Shown piece by piece: positions 32,000 to 42,841 of a stretch of DNA of 51,566 bases. Position numbers and translations under genes: made by a program. A model generated the notes under the pieces. The model made no database searches, was not told the DNA's origin, and worked only from the letters and a program-made list of their open reading frames with translations. The first letter of the stretch is position 1. Each line of letters begins with the position of its first letter. Source of the DNA: Chara braunii (Eukaryota; Streptophyta; Charophyceae; Charales; Characeae). The stretch is taken from positions 2,434,287 through 2,485,852 of the forward strand of contig BFEA01000167.1 of NCBI GenBank assembly GCA_003427395.1. The letters run 5' to 3'.

Positions 32000-33096
32000 A
32001 TGGGGCCGAGAAAGCTCGAGATGAAAGACTCTCAAAGGACGATTGGGATCGAGAAACTTACTTATCTGTTGGATCTGCTGGAATGGGAGCGGTACAATCT
32101 ACCCAAGGTTGAGATCGAATTCTTTAGGGGCTATCATGTTTCTAACTTTTTTGATAAGTTCGGACAGATAGCATCCTACTGCAGGTGGAATGAGGAGCGG
32201 ATGCTAGTAGAGGTTATAAAGTATATCCATATAGACTCGAAAGAGGAAGTCAGTGGGTTAATTGAAAGAGCGGGATCATCATGGAGTAAGTTTCATAATG
32301 TCATGTGGGAAACATACCGGCTAGATGAGGAAAAACTGACCAAGGGTGATCTTGACAAGATAGATCGGTTCAAATATGTGTCAGTGGGGCAGTTTCTGGC
32401 AGAATATAAACACGTGCGTCTCGCAAAGTCTGGACATTGTCTGAATATGACAAGTGTTTTGTCTTCCTTATGAATTTCACGGATGCAAAGCGGCGAGATC
32501 TAATTCGTGGGACAGAAGGAAGACTTATATGGGACAAAATCCGAGAGAATTTTGTACAAGGGGATTTCAATCAACACATTTGCCATACTCTGCGTGAAGC
32601 AAGAAAAAGAAAGGAGTTGCGAGATTGTGAGAAAAGTGAGCATGGCAGAATGACGAATGTTTTTGCAGTTGGCACCTCTGAGGGTATGAAAAGTGGACTT
32701 CAGAAGGACATTAAGGTGACAGAGCGAAATCATAAATGGGGTGAAGGGAAGAAGGAGGAGCTATGTGTTGAGAAAAAGGAGGTGCATACTAGAGCAAGGA
32801 ATGTCGCGACTCATACCTGTGAAAGGGCGATTGACGTCTCAAGCAGAAAGAGGGAAAAAAAGTAAGGGAGCCACAAAGAAGCTGGTATAGACCTACCTCC
32901 TGCTGCACCTGATACAAAAAAGGAGTGCGATGATAAGGAGACATCATCAACTGTTAGTTGGACAGGGCGAAAGAACAGCAGGCGGCGAGAACAGTGGTCA
33001 AGGATTGTATGTGGTCGTTGTGAGAAAGTTGGTCATACCCCTCGCAAATGCAAGAGAGCGAAAGATAGTGTCGAAGAAGGAGATCGTTTGCCTTAA
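32000..33096 (+). pseudogene. gag: Ty3/gypsy gag remnant with CCHC zinc knuckle
   Basis: This is a retrotransposon nucleocapsid precursor, which would form the virus-like particle and bind RNA. ATG at 32000 (GPRKLEMKDS) begins frame 2, with capsid-like text FFDKFGQIASYCRWNEERM. Near 32440 the frame shifts to frame 1, continuing EYDKCFVFLMNFTDAKRRDL and RGTEGRLIWDKIRENFVQGD. A TAA interrupts at 32863-32865. The same frame then continues through an Arg/Lys-rich linker to C-GR-C-EKVG-H-TPRK-C (33010-33051), an exact CX2CX4HX4C knuckle, and stops at TAA 33094-33096. About 360 residues is usual for a Ty3 Gag. One frameshift and one stop make it non-functional. No protease or reverse transcriptase follows within the next 2 kb. 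Confidence 0.85.
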
Positions 33097-33974
33097 ATAA
33101 AGGTCATTTTTTCTCTTAATAGTTATCATTATCTTACTTATGTCATCTATGGCAAAAAAGAGGTAGAGTCGCGTCTGTAGTTTCAAACGACTTACAGATA
33201 GACATTTGGAGTGTTATGACGGTACGAAAAACTCAGAGCTAGACTAATAGGCGATCATCTATTTCTCGTTGCCGTTAAGGCTGAATCTATGAATTTTTCG
33301 ATGATATATGAGACCCACCTTGTATATAACCCTGATTTCGAGTGTGGGTCATTACTTTTATTGGATTGTGCGAACATACTGAATCTGACTATCCACTTTC
33401 TAAGCTTTGTTTTAGTTTTGATAGGATACAAATGGAAGGCTACTATGGATAGGTTATCCGTACGTTTGACGCTCAATCACCTCCACGAGAACACTTGGGA
33501 TCATTTTGTGTACATCGGTCAATTATGATCTGTAGGGTATGCTATACAAGGTCATTTATTTTTTATTAAGACCTTGATTGATGATGGTTTGAGATTTGTC
33601 ATAATTTGAAAATCGAGATGGTATTGATCTCCTTTGGGAATCATTTTGGTATGAGTTTTTGATCCCTTCAGATTGCAGATTCGTGCTCGTCCTGGTTGTC
33701 ATTATCACTCTCACCATTGTGACTTTGTGGGTTTCTCTATGTTTTATGTTAATTGACATACGAGAAAGAAGAGTTAAAAGTGTGGAAGAGAAATGTGACA
33801 AATTTTGAATAAAGAGTGTCTGAACCAAAAAGGGTTCGATGAAGTGAAGAAAGCTTGATTATCAGTGTGATATTTATGGGAGACTAAAAGAGTCCAAAAA
33901 TTATATTGAGTTATGAATGAGAGAGAGGTCATGTCTGAGGGCAGCGTAAATTATTATTTTTCGAAAAAGAGATT
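33097..33974. other. No protease or RT recognised downstream of gag
   Basis: A frame at 33289-33528 is open but shows no DTG or reverse-transcriptase motif. The pol of this element is deleted or too decayed to read. Confidence 0.5.
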
Positions 33975-34555
33975 TATTAAGAGTTTTTATCCTCCGCCAA
34001 AATCGACATCTTCATTCTGTTGATTCTTAGCTCCCGATGGGGGCCTCGTCTGCGGCAAGGAAACCCACCTGATTCTGGGAACCCTCATGATTGGCCTTTG
34101 GTTGTGAGTCACAGATGGTTTTGTGTGCGCAAGAGGGTAAGGTAAGAGTTTTTATCCTCCGCCAGAATCGACATCTCCATTCTGTTGGTTCTCAACTGCC
34201 GGTGGGGCCGTCGTTTGCGCCAGAGAAACCCGCCTGATTCTGGGACCCCTCATGACTGGTCTTTGGTTGTGAGTCACAAATGGTTTTGTGTGCGGCAGAG
34301 GGTAAGGAAAAAACCGCCAGAATCGACATTCCCATTTAGCCTAGTTACATAATAATCGGTGAAGGCGTCGTCTGCGGCAGGGAAACCGGCCTGATTCTGG
34401 GACCCTTCATTTAACTTGTTATGGGCTGTAAGTGGTCTAGTCTGCGATAGTGATTTTCATGATTATGAGGACTAAGTTTTGACTAATAGCTGGTGGGAGC
34501 ATCGTCTGCGGCAGGGAAACCCGCCTGATTTTGGGACCCTCCACTTGACTTTAGT
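33975..34555. repeat. Degenerate repeat of about 166 bp, four copies
   Basis: Copies at about 33975, 34146, 34312 and 34490 share a core with CGTCTGCGGCAGGGAAACCC and CGCCTGATTCTGGGACCCTC. The first two copies are full length. The core can fold as CAGG...CCTG. Confidence 0.85.
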
Positions 34556-35499
34556 CCAAGTTGAAAGTGGCATTATCGACAACTGTGAAATTTTGAGAAG
34601 TAAAAAGGTTGAGTTTTTTTGAAGAGAAATTATGAGAGTTTGCCCACTGAGCAAAACTTATGAATGAGATTGACAAAGTGTGTGACAAACGTGAAGGAAT
34701 CTGCTTATAAAAGCAAGGTTCATGGACAAAAGGTGTGGACTTCATTTATTTTCAAGGCTTAATGAATACCCCTGCCCACCTGTTTTTGCGAGTGACTAAA
34801 ATGAATGGCTTGTGCGTGACAATAAAAGACCCATGAGGTTAGGCTTAACGGGGCCCAACCCATGAGGTACATCTGTGGCCTGTGTGATAAGGTCAATCCG
34901 GCTAACCATTTTCGGTTAGTCGCAAGAATGAGATGCTTGATTATTCTTCATAATGGGGATTTCGTTTGAGAAAGAGTTTCAAAAACAAAATGTCAAAATG
35001 AGTTGAGTTTGAATGATCATTGTGTGAGTTTCTAGATCTTGAATTTTAAATCCTCCATTGAGTTGAGTTTTGTTTTTCTCATAGGATGATTTCAGTGTCC
35101 GGCGTGATAAAATATGGTTCACAAGGACCGGGAATGGTGTAGTTTTAAGTTTGATTTTGGATGACTTTTTGTCCGTGATTATAACTGGTGGAAAGTGGCT
35201 TTATCCACTTTGTTGAATCAGAGGTTGAAGCGTGTCAGTGCTTAGTCGATTATTCAACTATTGTAGATTCTTATTTTGGTCAGGATTAAATGGTATTTTT
35301 AATCACTGAGTCGCGTTGACATTTGCCAAGTTATCCTGAGGAATTGAGGTTCGAAGTCGATGTAACTGGAAAACAATTTTTAGTCAAATTAGTTATATTT
35401 AGAAAGTTATTGTATACATTTCCTTGAGACTATGTTAAACGGTATTTGGTTTGAACACCCAAAGCGACGGGGACGTCGCTTAATAGGGTCCGGGAAGAC
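34556..35499. other. AT-rich noncoding; ends in a conserved purine-rich segment
   Basis: No gene. The last part (GCGACGGGGACGTCG, 35465-35479, through GGGAA) matches 3677-3709 and immediately precedes the head of repeat B. Confidence 0.5.
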
Positions 35500-35507
35500 T
35501 GTTGTAC

Positions 35508-35533
35508 CAAATATCCTTACAAGGGTATTTGGT
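35508..35533 (+). repeat. Palindromic LTR-head motif, copy 4
   Basis: Arms CAAATATCCTT and AAGGGTATTTG, following TGTTGTAC, have one T-for-C change in the left arm. The outer bases TACC and GGTG still mostly pair. Confidence 0.7.
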
Positions 35534-36585
35534 GTGCTTTTTATAATTCACGCCGGTGCGGCCTCGACCGAAGTTGACGGCTCACTCGCGGGTGAGAATT
35601 GAGTCTTTGCCCGGGTGAGCAGCGCGCGCGAGGTATTGACAGCAAGGTGCAACCATGCGCGACATAGGTATGCGAGGCGTCACAGGCCAGCGGGACACGC
35701 GGTCCCTCGCCCCGTTACTTTTTTTGTTTTCTCACATTTATCCTTATTTTTATTAATTTTATTATCTATTTATTTCTATTTTCATTTTTATGGTTGTCTT
35801 TGACCCAGTGACCGGGTCCAAGACTGACGTCGGGCACCACGGGCCTGGCTCGGCTACTACTTTGCCGGACACGGGTGGCCGTTACGCAAGTCGAGGACCT
35901 TGATCACGCGCCTCTTTCGACAAGGCCCGCTCGGGTTCCGACGTGTCCTGGATGCTGGCAAAATTCCTTGGTCAGCCCGTCTTGATACTCGGACCGGCGA
36001 ATTCAACGTGCATGCGAGCCAGTGGGAAATTAGCCCATGAGGCGGAAAAAAACCTCGGTGGTGGCAGCCGCTGCGGGCGCACCGTCCACCAACCACGGTC
36101 TGTTGCGACAGGTTCGAGTGTGAGTATGCCCGCCGGGGGCACGCACGGCGGGGCCAGGGGGCACCAGTAAGAGGCTGCCACAGTTCTGGATGCGCAGTCC
36201 AAGTTGTCCTAGCAGCAGGCCACTTTGCCCTGCAAAGTTCTCATTCGAATATTTGTTACTACCACCAAGATCTGCACCAAGACCCGCCCCACTTGGGCTC
36301 GTGCTGCAGGTTCCGCAGCAGGCCCTGGGCCCTTCTACTCAACGTTGTGTGGGAGCAGCCGCTTCGGCCGAGTGTAGCCGTGCGCTTGGGCGGCATCCAT
36401 TTCGAGACTGCTCGATTCAACAGGTGAGTTGATACACACTCATTAGCGGATTTCGACGTCCGCAAACACCGTCCCGCTGGTTGTATCGGTTGGCACTTCT
36501 TCGTGGTGCCTGGGTTAACGCACAGTCTAGCATAGACGGGAGGCAAAGGCAGCGGATAGGCGACGAGCCAAGGCAGCGGACGCAT

Positions 36586-36620
<35 letters not shown>

Positions 36621-37353
36621 AAGAGGACGAACCTGGATGGGAGGATGCACCAGGTGCACGCGAAGTAAAGAAGAAGTCGAGATGGCGGGAAGGCGAGCAT
36701 AGAGCAGTAGAAAAACGCATAACTCGCCCAATTGATAATGAAATCGGGTGAACTCAGATTCAATTCCGAGGTTCTTGGACCTTGCGAATCAATCGGTGGA
36801 GTCGGATTCTACGTCGGAGTTGTGGTTTCGTCACTACGTCTGTTATAGGCTGCGCATGAAGGAAGATGGCGGGAGTGTGGAAGTGAGATGTTAGTCATCT
36901 ATCAATGAGATTGGGTGAAAGGAGATGTAGGTGGGGGTTCTAAGGGCACGCGACTCCCATGCAAATGTTAGAATTGGTAGTAGATTAGAAAAATAGGAGT
37001 TAGTGAAGAAAAAACGTGCGCGGAGAGATGGTGGGAACAACGGAGAAAAAAAGTGAAAATCACATATCTGGCTCGTTTCCGAATAAAATCGAGCGAGGGA
37101 CGATACGAAGTAAAGGTTTTGGGATACTCCGAGTTGAACGGCAGCGTCGTTTTTTAAGGTAGAGCAATAGTTTGGCCGGTATTGGCACCAGGGGCTGCGC
37201 TTGGGAAAAGGGACTTCGGAGTAGCAATGCATCTTCCCACACTTCAGGGAAAGATTCATTCTCATTTTACACATCTGATGAAACTAGTAGCAGGGCCATG
37301 TCGCTACTGCCCGCTGTTGTGATTTCTGTCTGGCTGATGCCCGTGCCACTTAC

Positions 37354-37401
37354 CATGATCATTCCCATTCCCCTGCTGCTCCTCGGTGATTACGAGCGAT
37401 C
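37354..37401 (-). CDS. Candidate captured exon Y in B (48 nt)
   Basis: The minus-strand exon lies between TTCACAGCTAG and GTAAGT. It is in phase 1 at both ends and reads SLVITEEQQGNGNDH. It joins in frame to exon X of B (37824-37937) across a 422-nt intron. In A the acceptor sequence is changed (no CTAG), so the splice would be lost there. Confidence 0.4.
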
Positions 37402-37453
37402 CTAGCTGTGAAGACGGTCAGGTACGTTCATACACTGAGGTTTCGCCCTGCGC

Positions 37454-37526
37454 GCACACACACACACATACACACGCACACACGCACACACACACACAAA
37501 GAGAGAGAAAGAGAGAGAGAGAGAGG

Positions 37527-37583
<57 letters not shown>
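37454..37583. repeat. (CA)n plus (GA)n tract in B
   Basis: About 45 bases of CA repeats are followed by about 85 bases of GA repeats. A has about 32 bases of CA and almost no GA at the same place. It is inside the presumed intron between exons Y and X. Confidence 0.95.
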
Positions 37584-37585
<2 letters not shown>

Positions 37586-37823
37586 CGGAGGGGTGTGGGT
37601 GAATTAAGAAGGAAAGCCCATGTTGCTCCGCTTCATTGTCTGCAACACTGTTGGGTTTGGGTCCGTACGAATCTGGCCGGTATGGCGGTCAGAGGCATCG
37701 GAATGGAGGAGGCCATGTTAACTAAATGAGAGGGATAGACGCAAAGGGTGCAAGATGCATACCTCAGTTCTAACGGTGATCGAGCAATGAGAGGAGAGCA
37801 CAGCAGTAGGAATGAGAGCTTAC

Positions 37824-37937
37824 CTGGAGGGCCGATCGTTGTCGTATCGCCTTCAGCATTAAACGAGGGTGTATCCACTTTGTTTCTAAGCGGAAGAATC
37901 AGTCCATTGTGCTCATCTTGATGGAGGGAAGCAACCT
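37824..37937 (-). CDS. Candidate captured exon X in B (114 nt)
   Basis: Same frame and ends as exon X in A, with donor GTAAGC at 37818-37823 (complement). It reads NGLILPLRNKVDTPSFN and ends IGPP. It joins exon Y to give a Gly codon across the splice. The differences from A are mostly amino-acid-changing. Confidence 0.4.
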
Positions 37938-39389
37938 CTCTCTATCTCCTTGCGGGCGAGGTTGGAAGCAGTGTACATTTTCATATTTTGTCGTCAGATT
38001 CGTTCCCATTTTATGTAGTTGTTGATGCATTATACCCATCCTGAATTGCTGCAGCAAGAGCCTGTCTTTTTGCTGATGTCGGGACTGTCCCTTCTTAATC
38101 CGGTCGTTCGTCGGGCTCCCTTCAACAACGAGATCCTACTGCTGCGCCCATAAGAGTAGGAGGAAGGGCTCAAAATACATATGTTGGTGGTGGCGAGAGT
38201 ATGCTCCCGCTGACATTCAGGTTTGGCAAGTTGGTTCTCACTTAGTGGAATATCACTACATTTTGGCCTTCTGAACAACATTGAGATAGTTGATCTGCAG
38301 TGTGAACTAGCATCCTGGACTTCTGTCACTTCGCTATCGCTCACCTTCCGTGCACAGAGGGGTGGAGATAGAGCAGGACTTACCTGCACATTCATACCGT
38401 TGTTCTAGGACTCGCGGGCGTTGTTGTTACAGCCAACCGAGAGTAGATGCGGTGAACGGTGCAGGACTGTGATCTGCTCGGGCCCTGCCGTTGAAGTTCA
38501 AGTTGATATCGGGAGAAGGAGTTCATCTGCAGACTACAAAGCCAGGCCTTGCGGGCTACGCATGTCTAAAAGTGAATGTTGTACACTGTGATTTATAAAT
38601 GGCTCCCTCAGCCGCAGGGTTGAGCTGGCAGTCTGACTTAGGCGGACTTAGCAGATATTGAGAGTCTGCGTGTGACGGAGGAGCGGCAGAGCCAGTGTGT
38701 GATCGACCTACGAAGTGGAGGAAGCCTATACAAAGATGCACTGCCCGCTGCCGTGAATTACTAAAGAAGGTTCGCGTATAAGCCAGATTATTGGCAGGAG
38801 CGTGGAGATCGAACACTGTAGAGAGACTACCACTGCGACTTAGAGGGTCGTGAAGGAGGGGTTATTCCGCTGGTTGATCATACTTATGGCCAACTTCGTG
38901 ACGTTTGATTGCGGTTCGGTTCCTGCTGCGGTTTGGCCACCATTGCGGGGCCCTCAGGCGTGTTAAGGAATCAAGGCCCTCTCATGTGAGTCTGAGTGCA
39001 CCTCTCTTGTATCCGAGTGTCTTAACTTCTCCTCTTCTGCCCTTCTCACTCACAGTCTAATCTTTTGGTTCAGAGAGGAAGGCGGCAGGCGGGACTGAAA
39101 CCCGTAATCCGTGCCAAGGCCTCTGTGGGAGGTTCACCCCACCGATTGCAGGAGCTTTGTCGGGGTCCCTGGAAGCAGGGAACTTTGAGGTAGGCCGACG
39201 CGATCTCCCTTAGGATCCCGTATACCGCTATCTATATCACCCTTCATTTAGTTTGACTGATTTTTTTTTTATTATATATTTCCTTGACTTTAATTCAGGA
39301 CTTCAACTTGATTAGAGAAAATTTACTATGCTTGCTTAATTTCATTTTGCTTGAAATGAAATCCACGATGTCTGTTTGCGACGATTTGA

Positions 39390-40395
39390 ACTGGGGCTGG
39401 AGATGAGGTCCTCCAGACTGATCCGGTCGCCTTGCTCGTTTTACCTAAGACATTGAACTAGGGCGGGAAATTAGGTCCTCCAAACTGATCCGGTCCTCTT
39501 GCTCGTTTGCCTAAGACATTGAACTGGGGCTGAAAATTAAGTCCTCCAGACTGATCCGTGCTCGTTTGCCTAAGACATTGAACTGGGGCTGGAAATGAGG
39601 TCCCCCAGACTGATCCGGTCGCCTTGTTCGTTTGCCTAAGATATTGAACTGAGGCTGGAAATGAGGTATTCCAGACTGATCTGGTCGCCTTGCTCATTTG
39701 CCTAAGACATTGAACTAAGGATGGAAATGAGGTCCTCCAGACTGATCCGGTCGCCTTGCTCGTTTGCCTAAGACATTGAACTGGGGCTGGAAATGAGGTC
39801 TTCCAGACTGATCCAGNNNNNNNNNNNNNNNNNNNNNNNNNNNNNNNNNNNNNNNNNNNNNNNNNNNNNNNNNNNNNNNNNNNNNNNNNNNNNNNNNNNN
39901 NNNNNNNNNNNNNNNNNNNNNNNNNNNNNNNNNNNNNNNNNNNNNNNNNNNNNNNNNNNNNNNNNNNNNNNNNNNNNNNNNNNNNNNNNNNNNNNNNNNN
40001 NNNNNNNNNNNNNNNNNNNNNNNNNNNNNNNNNNNNNNNNNGATTCGGTCGCCTTGCTCGTTTGCCTAAGACATTGAACTGGGGCTGGAAATGAGGTCTT
40101 CCAGACTGATCCGGTCGCCTTGCTCGTTTGCCTAAGCCATTAAACTGGGGCTGGAAATGAGGTCCTCCAGACTGATCCAATCGTCTTGCTTATTTGTTTA
40201 AGACATTGAACTGGGGCTGGAAATGAGGTCCTCTAGACTGATCTGGTTGCCTTCCTCGTTTTGCCTAAGACATTGAACTGGGCTGGAAATGAGGTCCTCC
40301 AGACTGATCCAGTTGCCTTGCTTATTTTGCCTAAGACATTGAACTGAGGTTGGAGATGAGGTCGTTTTGACTGATTCGGTCCTCTTGCTAAGTCT
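39390..40395. repeat. 66-bp satellite array in B, with N gap 39817-40041
   Basis: Same units as in A (ACATTGAACTGGGGCTGG, TCCAGACTGATCCGGTCG). The long minus-strand frame with repeated VQCLRQTSKATGS is a by-product of the 66-bp period. A 225-base N run hides part of it. Confidence 0.9.
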
Positions 40396-40791
40396 GTCAG
40401 ATTGCATGGGGTTGACTGAGAACAACTTTGAAAGATAATCAACCAAGTAAGATACATGATTTATGTCTTTGTGAATTACGACAAGCAGAAGATGAAAACT
40501 TTGGATGAACGAACCCTTGTTTTTAAAATGGCTGAATGAGTTATTGACATGGCATGCTTGTTAGCAAAGTCTTGTCTCTTGTTCAAGTTCTGTCTATTTT
40601 TGTTGCTTAAGAGGGTAGTCTGTTAGTGTTGGCCACATGCTGGAGCTGTAGGAGTTAGTTCAATTCCTGCATTTCCTACGTTCAGTTTATTTTACTTAGA
40701 TCAAGTTCTCGCATTTTTTTAGATCTTTTATTTTATCTGGCTCTGTATACATTTTGGATAGTTACTTTTCCTACGGGAAGTGCTGCCAAAT

Positions 40792-41093
40792 CATCTTACA
40801 CCATTGTCATTAGCTATCTGGTGGTTAGATGATGGGTCAATTATTTCACTAGGGTGAAAGGGAGTCTTATGTACTATGGTTTTGACGAAGTTTTCGCGAA
40901 GAGGTGAAAGTCGCCAGCTCAACTGGTGGAATGCCTTCAAAACCGGTTCACTGGAGTAAGATAGAGGAAAGTGAGATTTCTAGTGTAGAGATAAAATTCA
41001 TAGATATTAGAAGGAACACCAAAAGCGAAGGCAACTTTCTGGGTCTCTACTGACGCTGAGGTGCAAAAGCATGGGGAGCAAACAGGATTAGAT
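40792..41093 (+). rRNA. Insert containing a decayed bacterial-type 16S rRNA fragment
   Basis: Repeat A has no sequence here: it reads CTGCCGAAATTTCTAC, while B reads CTGCCAAAT, then 302 bp, then AAATTTCTAC. AAAT is present on both sides of the insert. From about 40900 to 41093 the insert follows 16S rRNA in order: the TAGTGTAGAG...AAATTC segment, TAGATATTAG, GGAACACC, GCGAAGGC, CTGACGCTGAGGTGC and GGGGAGCAAACAGGATTAGA. This corresponds roughly to E. coli positions 605-793. The TAGTGTAGAG...AAATTC-TAGATATTAG form is the alphaproteobacterial type. Several expected CpG sites read CpA, as after cytosine methylation. The first 110 bp are not identified. It is a fragment and not a functional gene. 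Confidence 0.8.
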
Positions 41094-42445
41094 AAATTTC
41101 TACGAAAGCAATGAGTTAGTCAAATTTTGACTTTTAGAGTTCTCCTTTTTGTCCGAGTTTATATCTTGCTTAGTTAAAATCGGGGAAGCCTACTTTTCTA
41201 GGGGAGGTGCTGCCTAAATTTTTACCAAATCAGGAAGTTGAACAAAATTTGACTTTGTGAAGTCAAAGTCAGTTCTAAATTTTATATTTAGCCTCGTATA
41301 AATTCTGAAAATGCACTTCTCCTACGGGAAGCGCTGCCGAAATTTTCCTAGTTTTAAAGAGTTAGATATATTTTGGTAGGAGAATTCTTGGCAATCCACC
41401 CTGTATAGGGGAGATGCTGCCAGAATTTTCCTTATTCTTTGAGGTTCATTGAAGAGATAGATTTAAGATTTAGTCTTAAGAGATTTTGAGTAAGATGTGA
41501 TATGGGGATTTATTCTTCGTACACTTAAAGTTCAAGTATTTGAGATTTGGCCTGTGTTGTGTAACAGGTCCTTCTTGGCCGTTTTTTATTCAAGATCTGC
41601 CTAGTTCAACTCGATCCTATGCGGATCATCTTCTTAATGGGTTTTTATGGAAAGTTTGACAATGGTTGGGGTTTGAGCGTGTGAGGCGTGGTGTTAGTTA
41701 CAGGGAACAGTAAAGTTGACCACATTGGTGTATGACAATGTGACTTTTGTATGTATATGTGTTCATGCAGGTTAGTATTTTGGAGCCTTTGTACGAGCTT
41801 TACTTTGGAGGCAATGAGAATGACAACCATATATCGCGCGATCTGCACACCTTATGGGTTTATTTTCTCTTCCTTTATCGTATCTCGAGTTCTGATTTAA
41901 TATATAGGTATTCGGATGTTTATTTATGTACTGAGTGATTTTGCTTGTTAACTTTTATAGTTGGACGTTGATGTCCGTGACAGCCGTCAAAGTCAAACCC
42001 CTTGACCTCTCTCCAGGCCCTGGATGATGGAGCTTGTCTCCATGGCCATAAGGGTTGACTGCCACCAAAAGTCGGAACCTGTGTACCACCCACTCTCCGC
42101 AGGGTGCAGAAGAGGGTGTGGTTCCCAACCGCCTTGACGGTCATTTAGCGTCGAGAGATTAACCCCTCAAGGTGTGTGTCATTCGACACTTGAGTGTCGA
42201 ACGCGACTCTCGAGACCATCAAGGACCGCACGATTATGGGTACTACATAGTACGTCATCATTGTGACTGCTTGTGAAGGTTTGCATCCGCGCGATTTTAT
42301 ATTAAGACACGCGCGCGATACCTAACCGATTTCTGTATCAGAAGGTTATGGGTTGGATACTAAAGGGACGAGGAGTGTTTCTGTTTTGTGTGATTGATCT
42401 GACTTTTGTTCTGGCGTGGTGTAACGCGTGGTAAGAAGGATGCGT

Positions 42446-42841
42446 CATAGTCGACCGACGACGAATCACGATTGGGACTTTTGCCCCCCAATGCGTCGGT
42501 TTGCGTACGGGTCCGATAAAGGCGTGAAACCGCGCGTACCCCCTATACTATAGCGTACGAGAAAACGCCCTCGGCTGGTCCACCTTTGCGATTGCATGTA
42601 AAAACTTTCGTACTGTGGACTGGTAGCTCGGCGGGGATACACCCACCTAAGGGATGGTGACAGCTCCCGCAGGTGGAGGTAAGTTGTACCTCGTGTGACC
42701 CTATCCTGTCGTAGGGGTTCGCGAGAGGTATGGTTGGTGCACTCGGCTGGAGCGGCAACACTCTACAACTAGAGTCCTGCCGAATCCTGCGTGACATGGC
42801 CGGGAAGGTCCCCTCTCACCGAGGGGACCGTGCGCTCGACA
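42446..42841 (+). repeat. U-family structured repeat, copy U5
   Basis: It is close to U4 throughout: it starts AGTCGACCGACGACGA, has TAGCTCGGCGGGG near 42626, a stem CTCGTG...CGCGAG around CCCTA...TAGGG, and ends CTCGACA at 42841. It begins exactly where similarity between A and B stops. Confidence 0.75.

Larger units (their letters stand above)
35500..42445 (+). mobile_element. Large repeat B (about 6.9 kb), paralogue of A
   Basis: It is colinear with A from the TGTTGTACC head to GGATGCGT at 42445, where U-family copy U5 begins. It lacks A's 214-bp duplication, A's 14461-14872 segment, and about 165 bp of A near 17655-17815. It has a 34-base segment near 35975 that A lacks, a long CA/GA tract, and a 302-bp rRNA-like insertion. 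No retroelement or transposase protein is readable in it. Confidence 0.8.

Noticed and set aside
39458-40180. A 240-codon minus-strand frame with repeated VQCLRQTSKATGS
   Set aside because: It is produced by the 66-bp satellite period and includes the N gap; nothing suggests a real protein.
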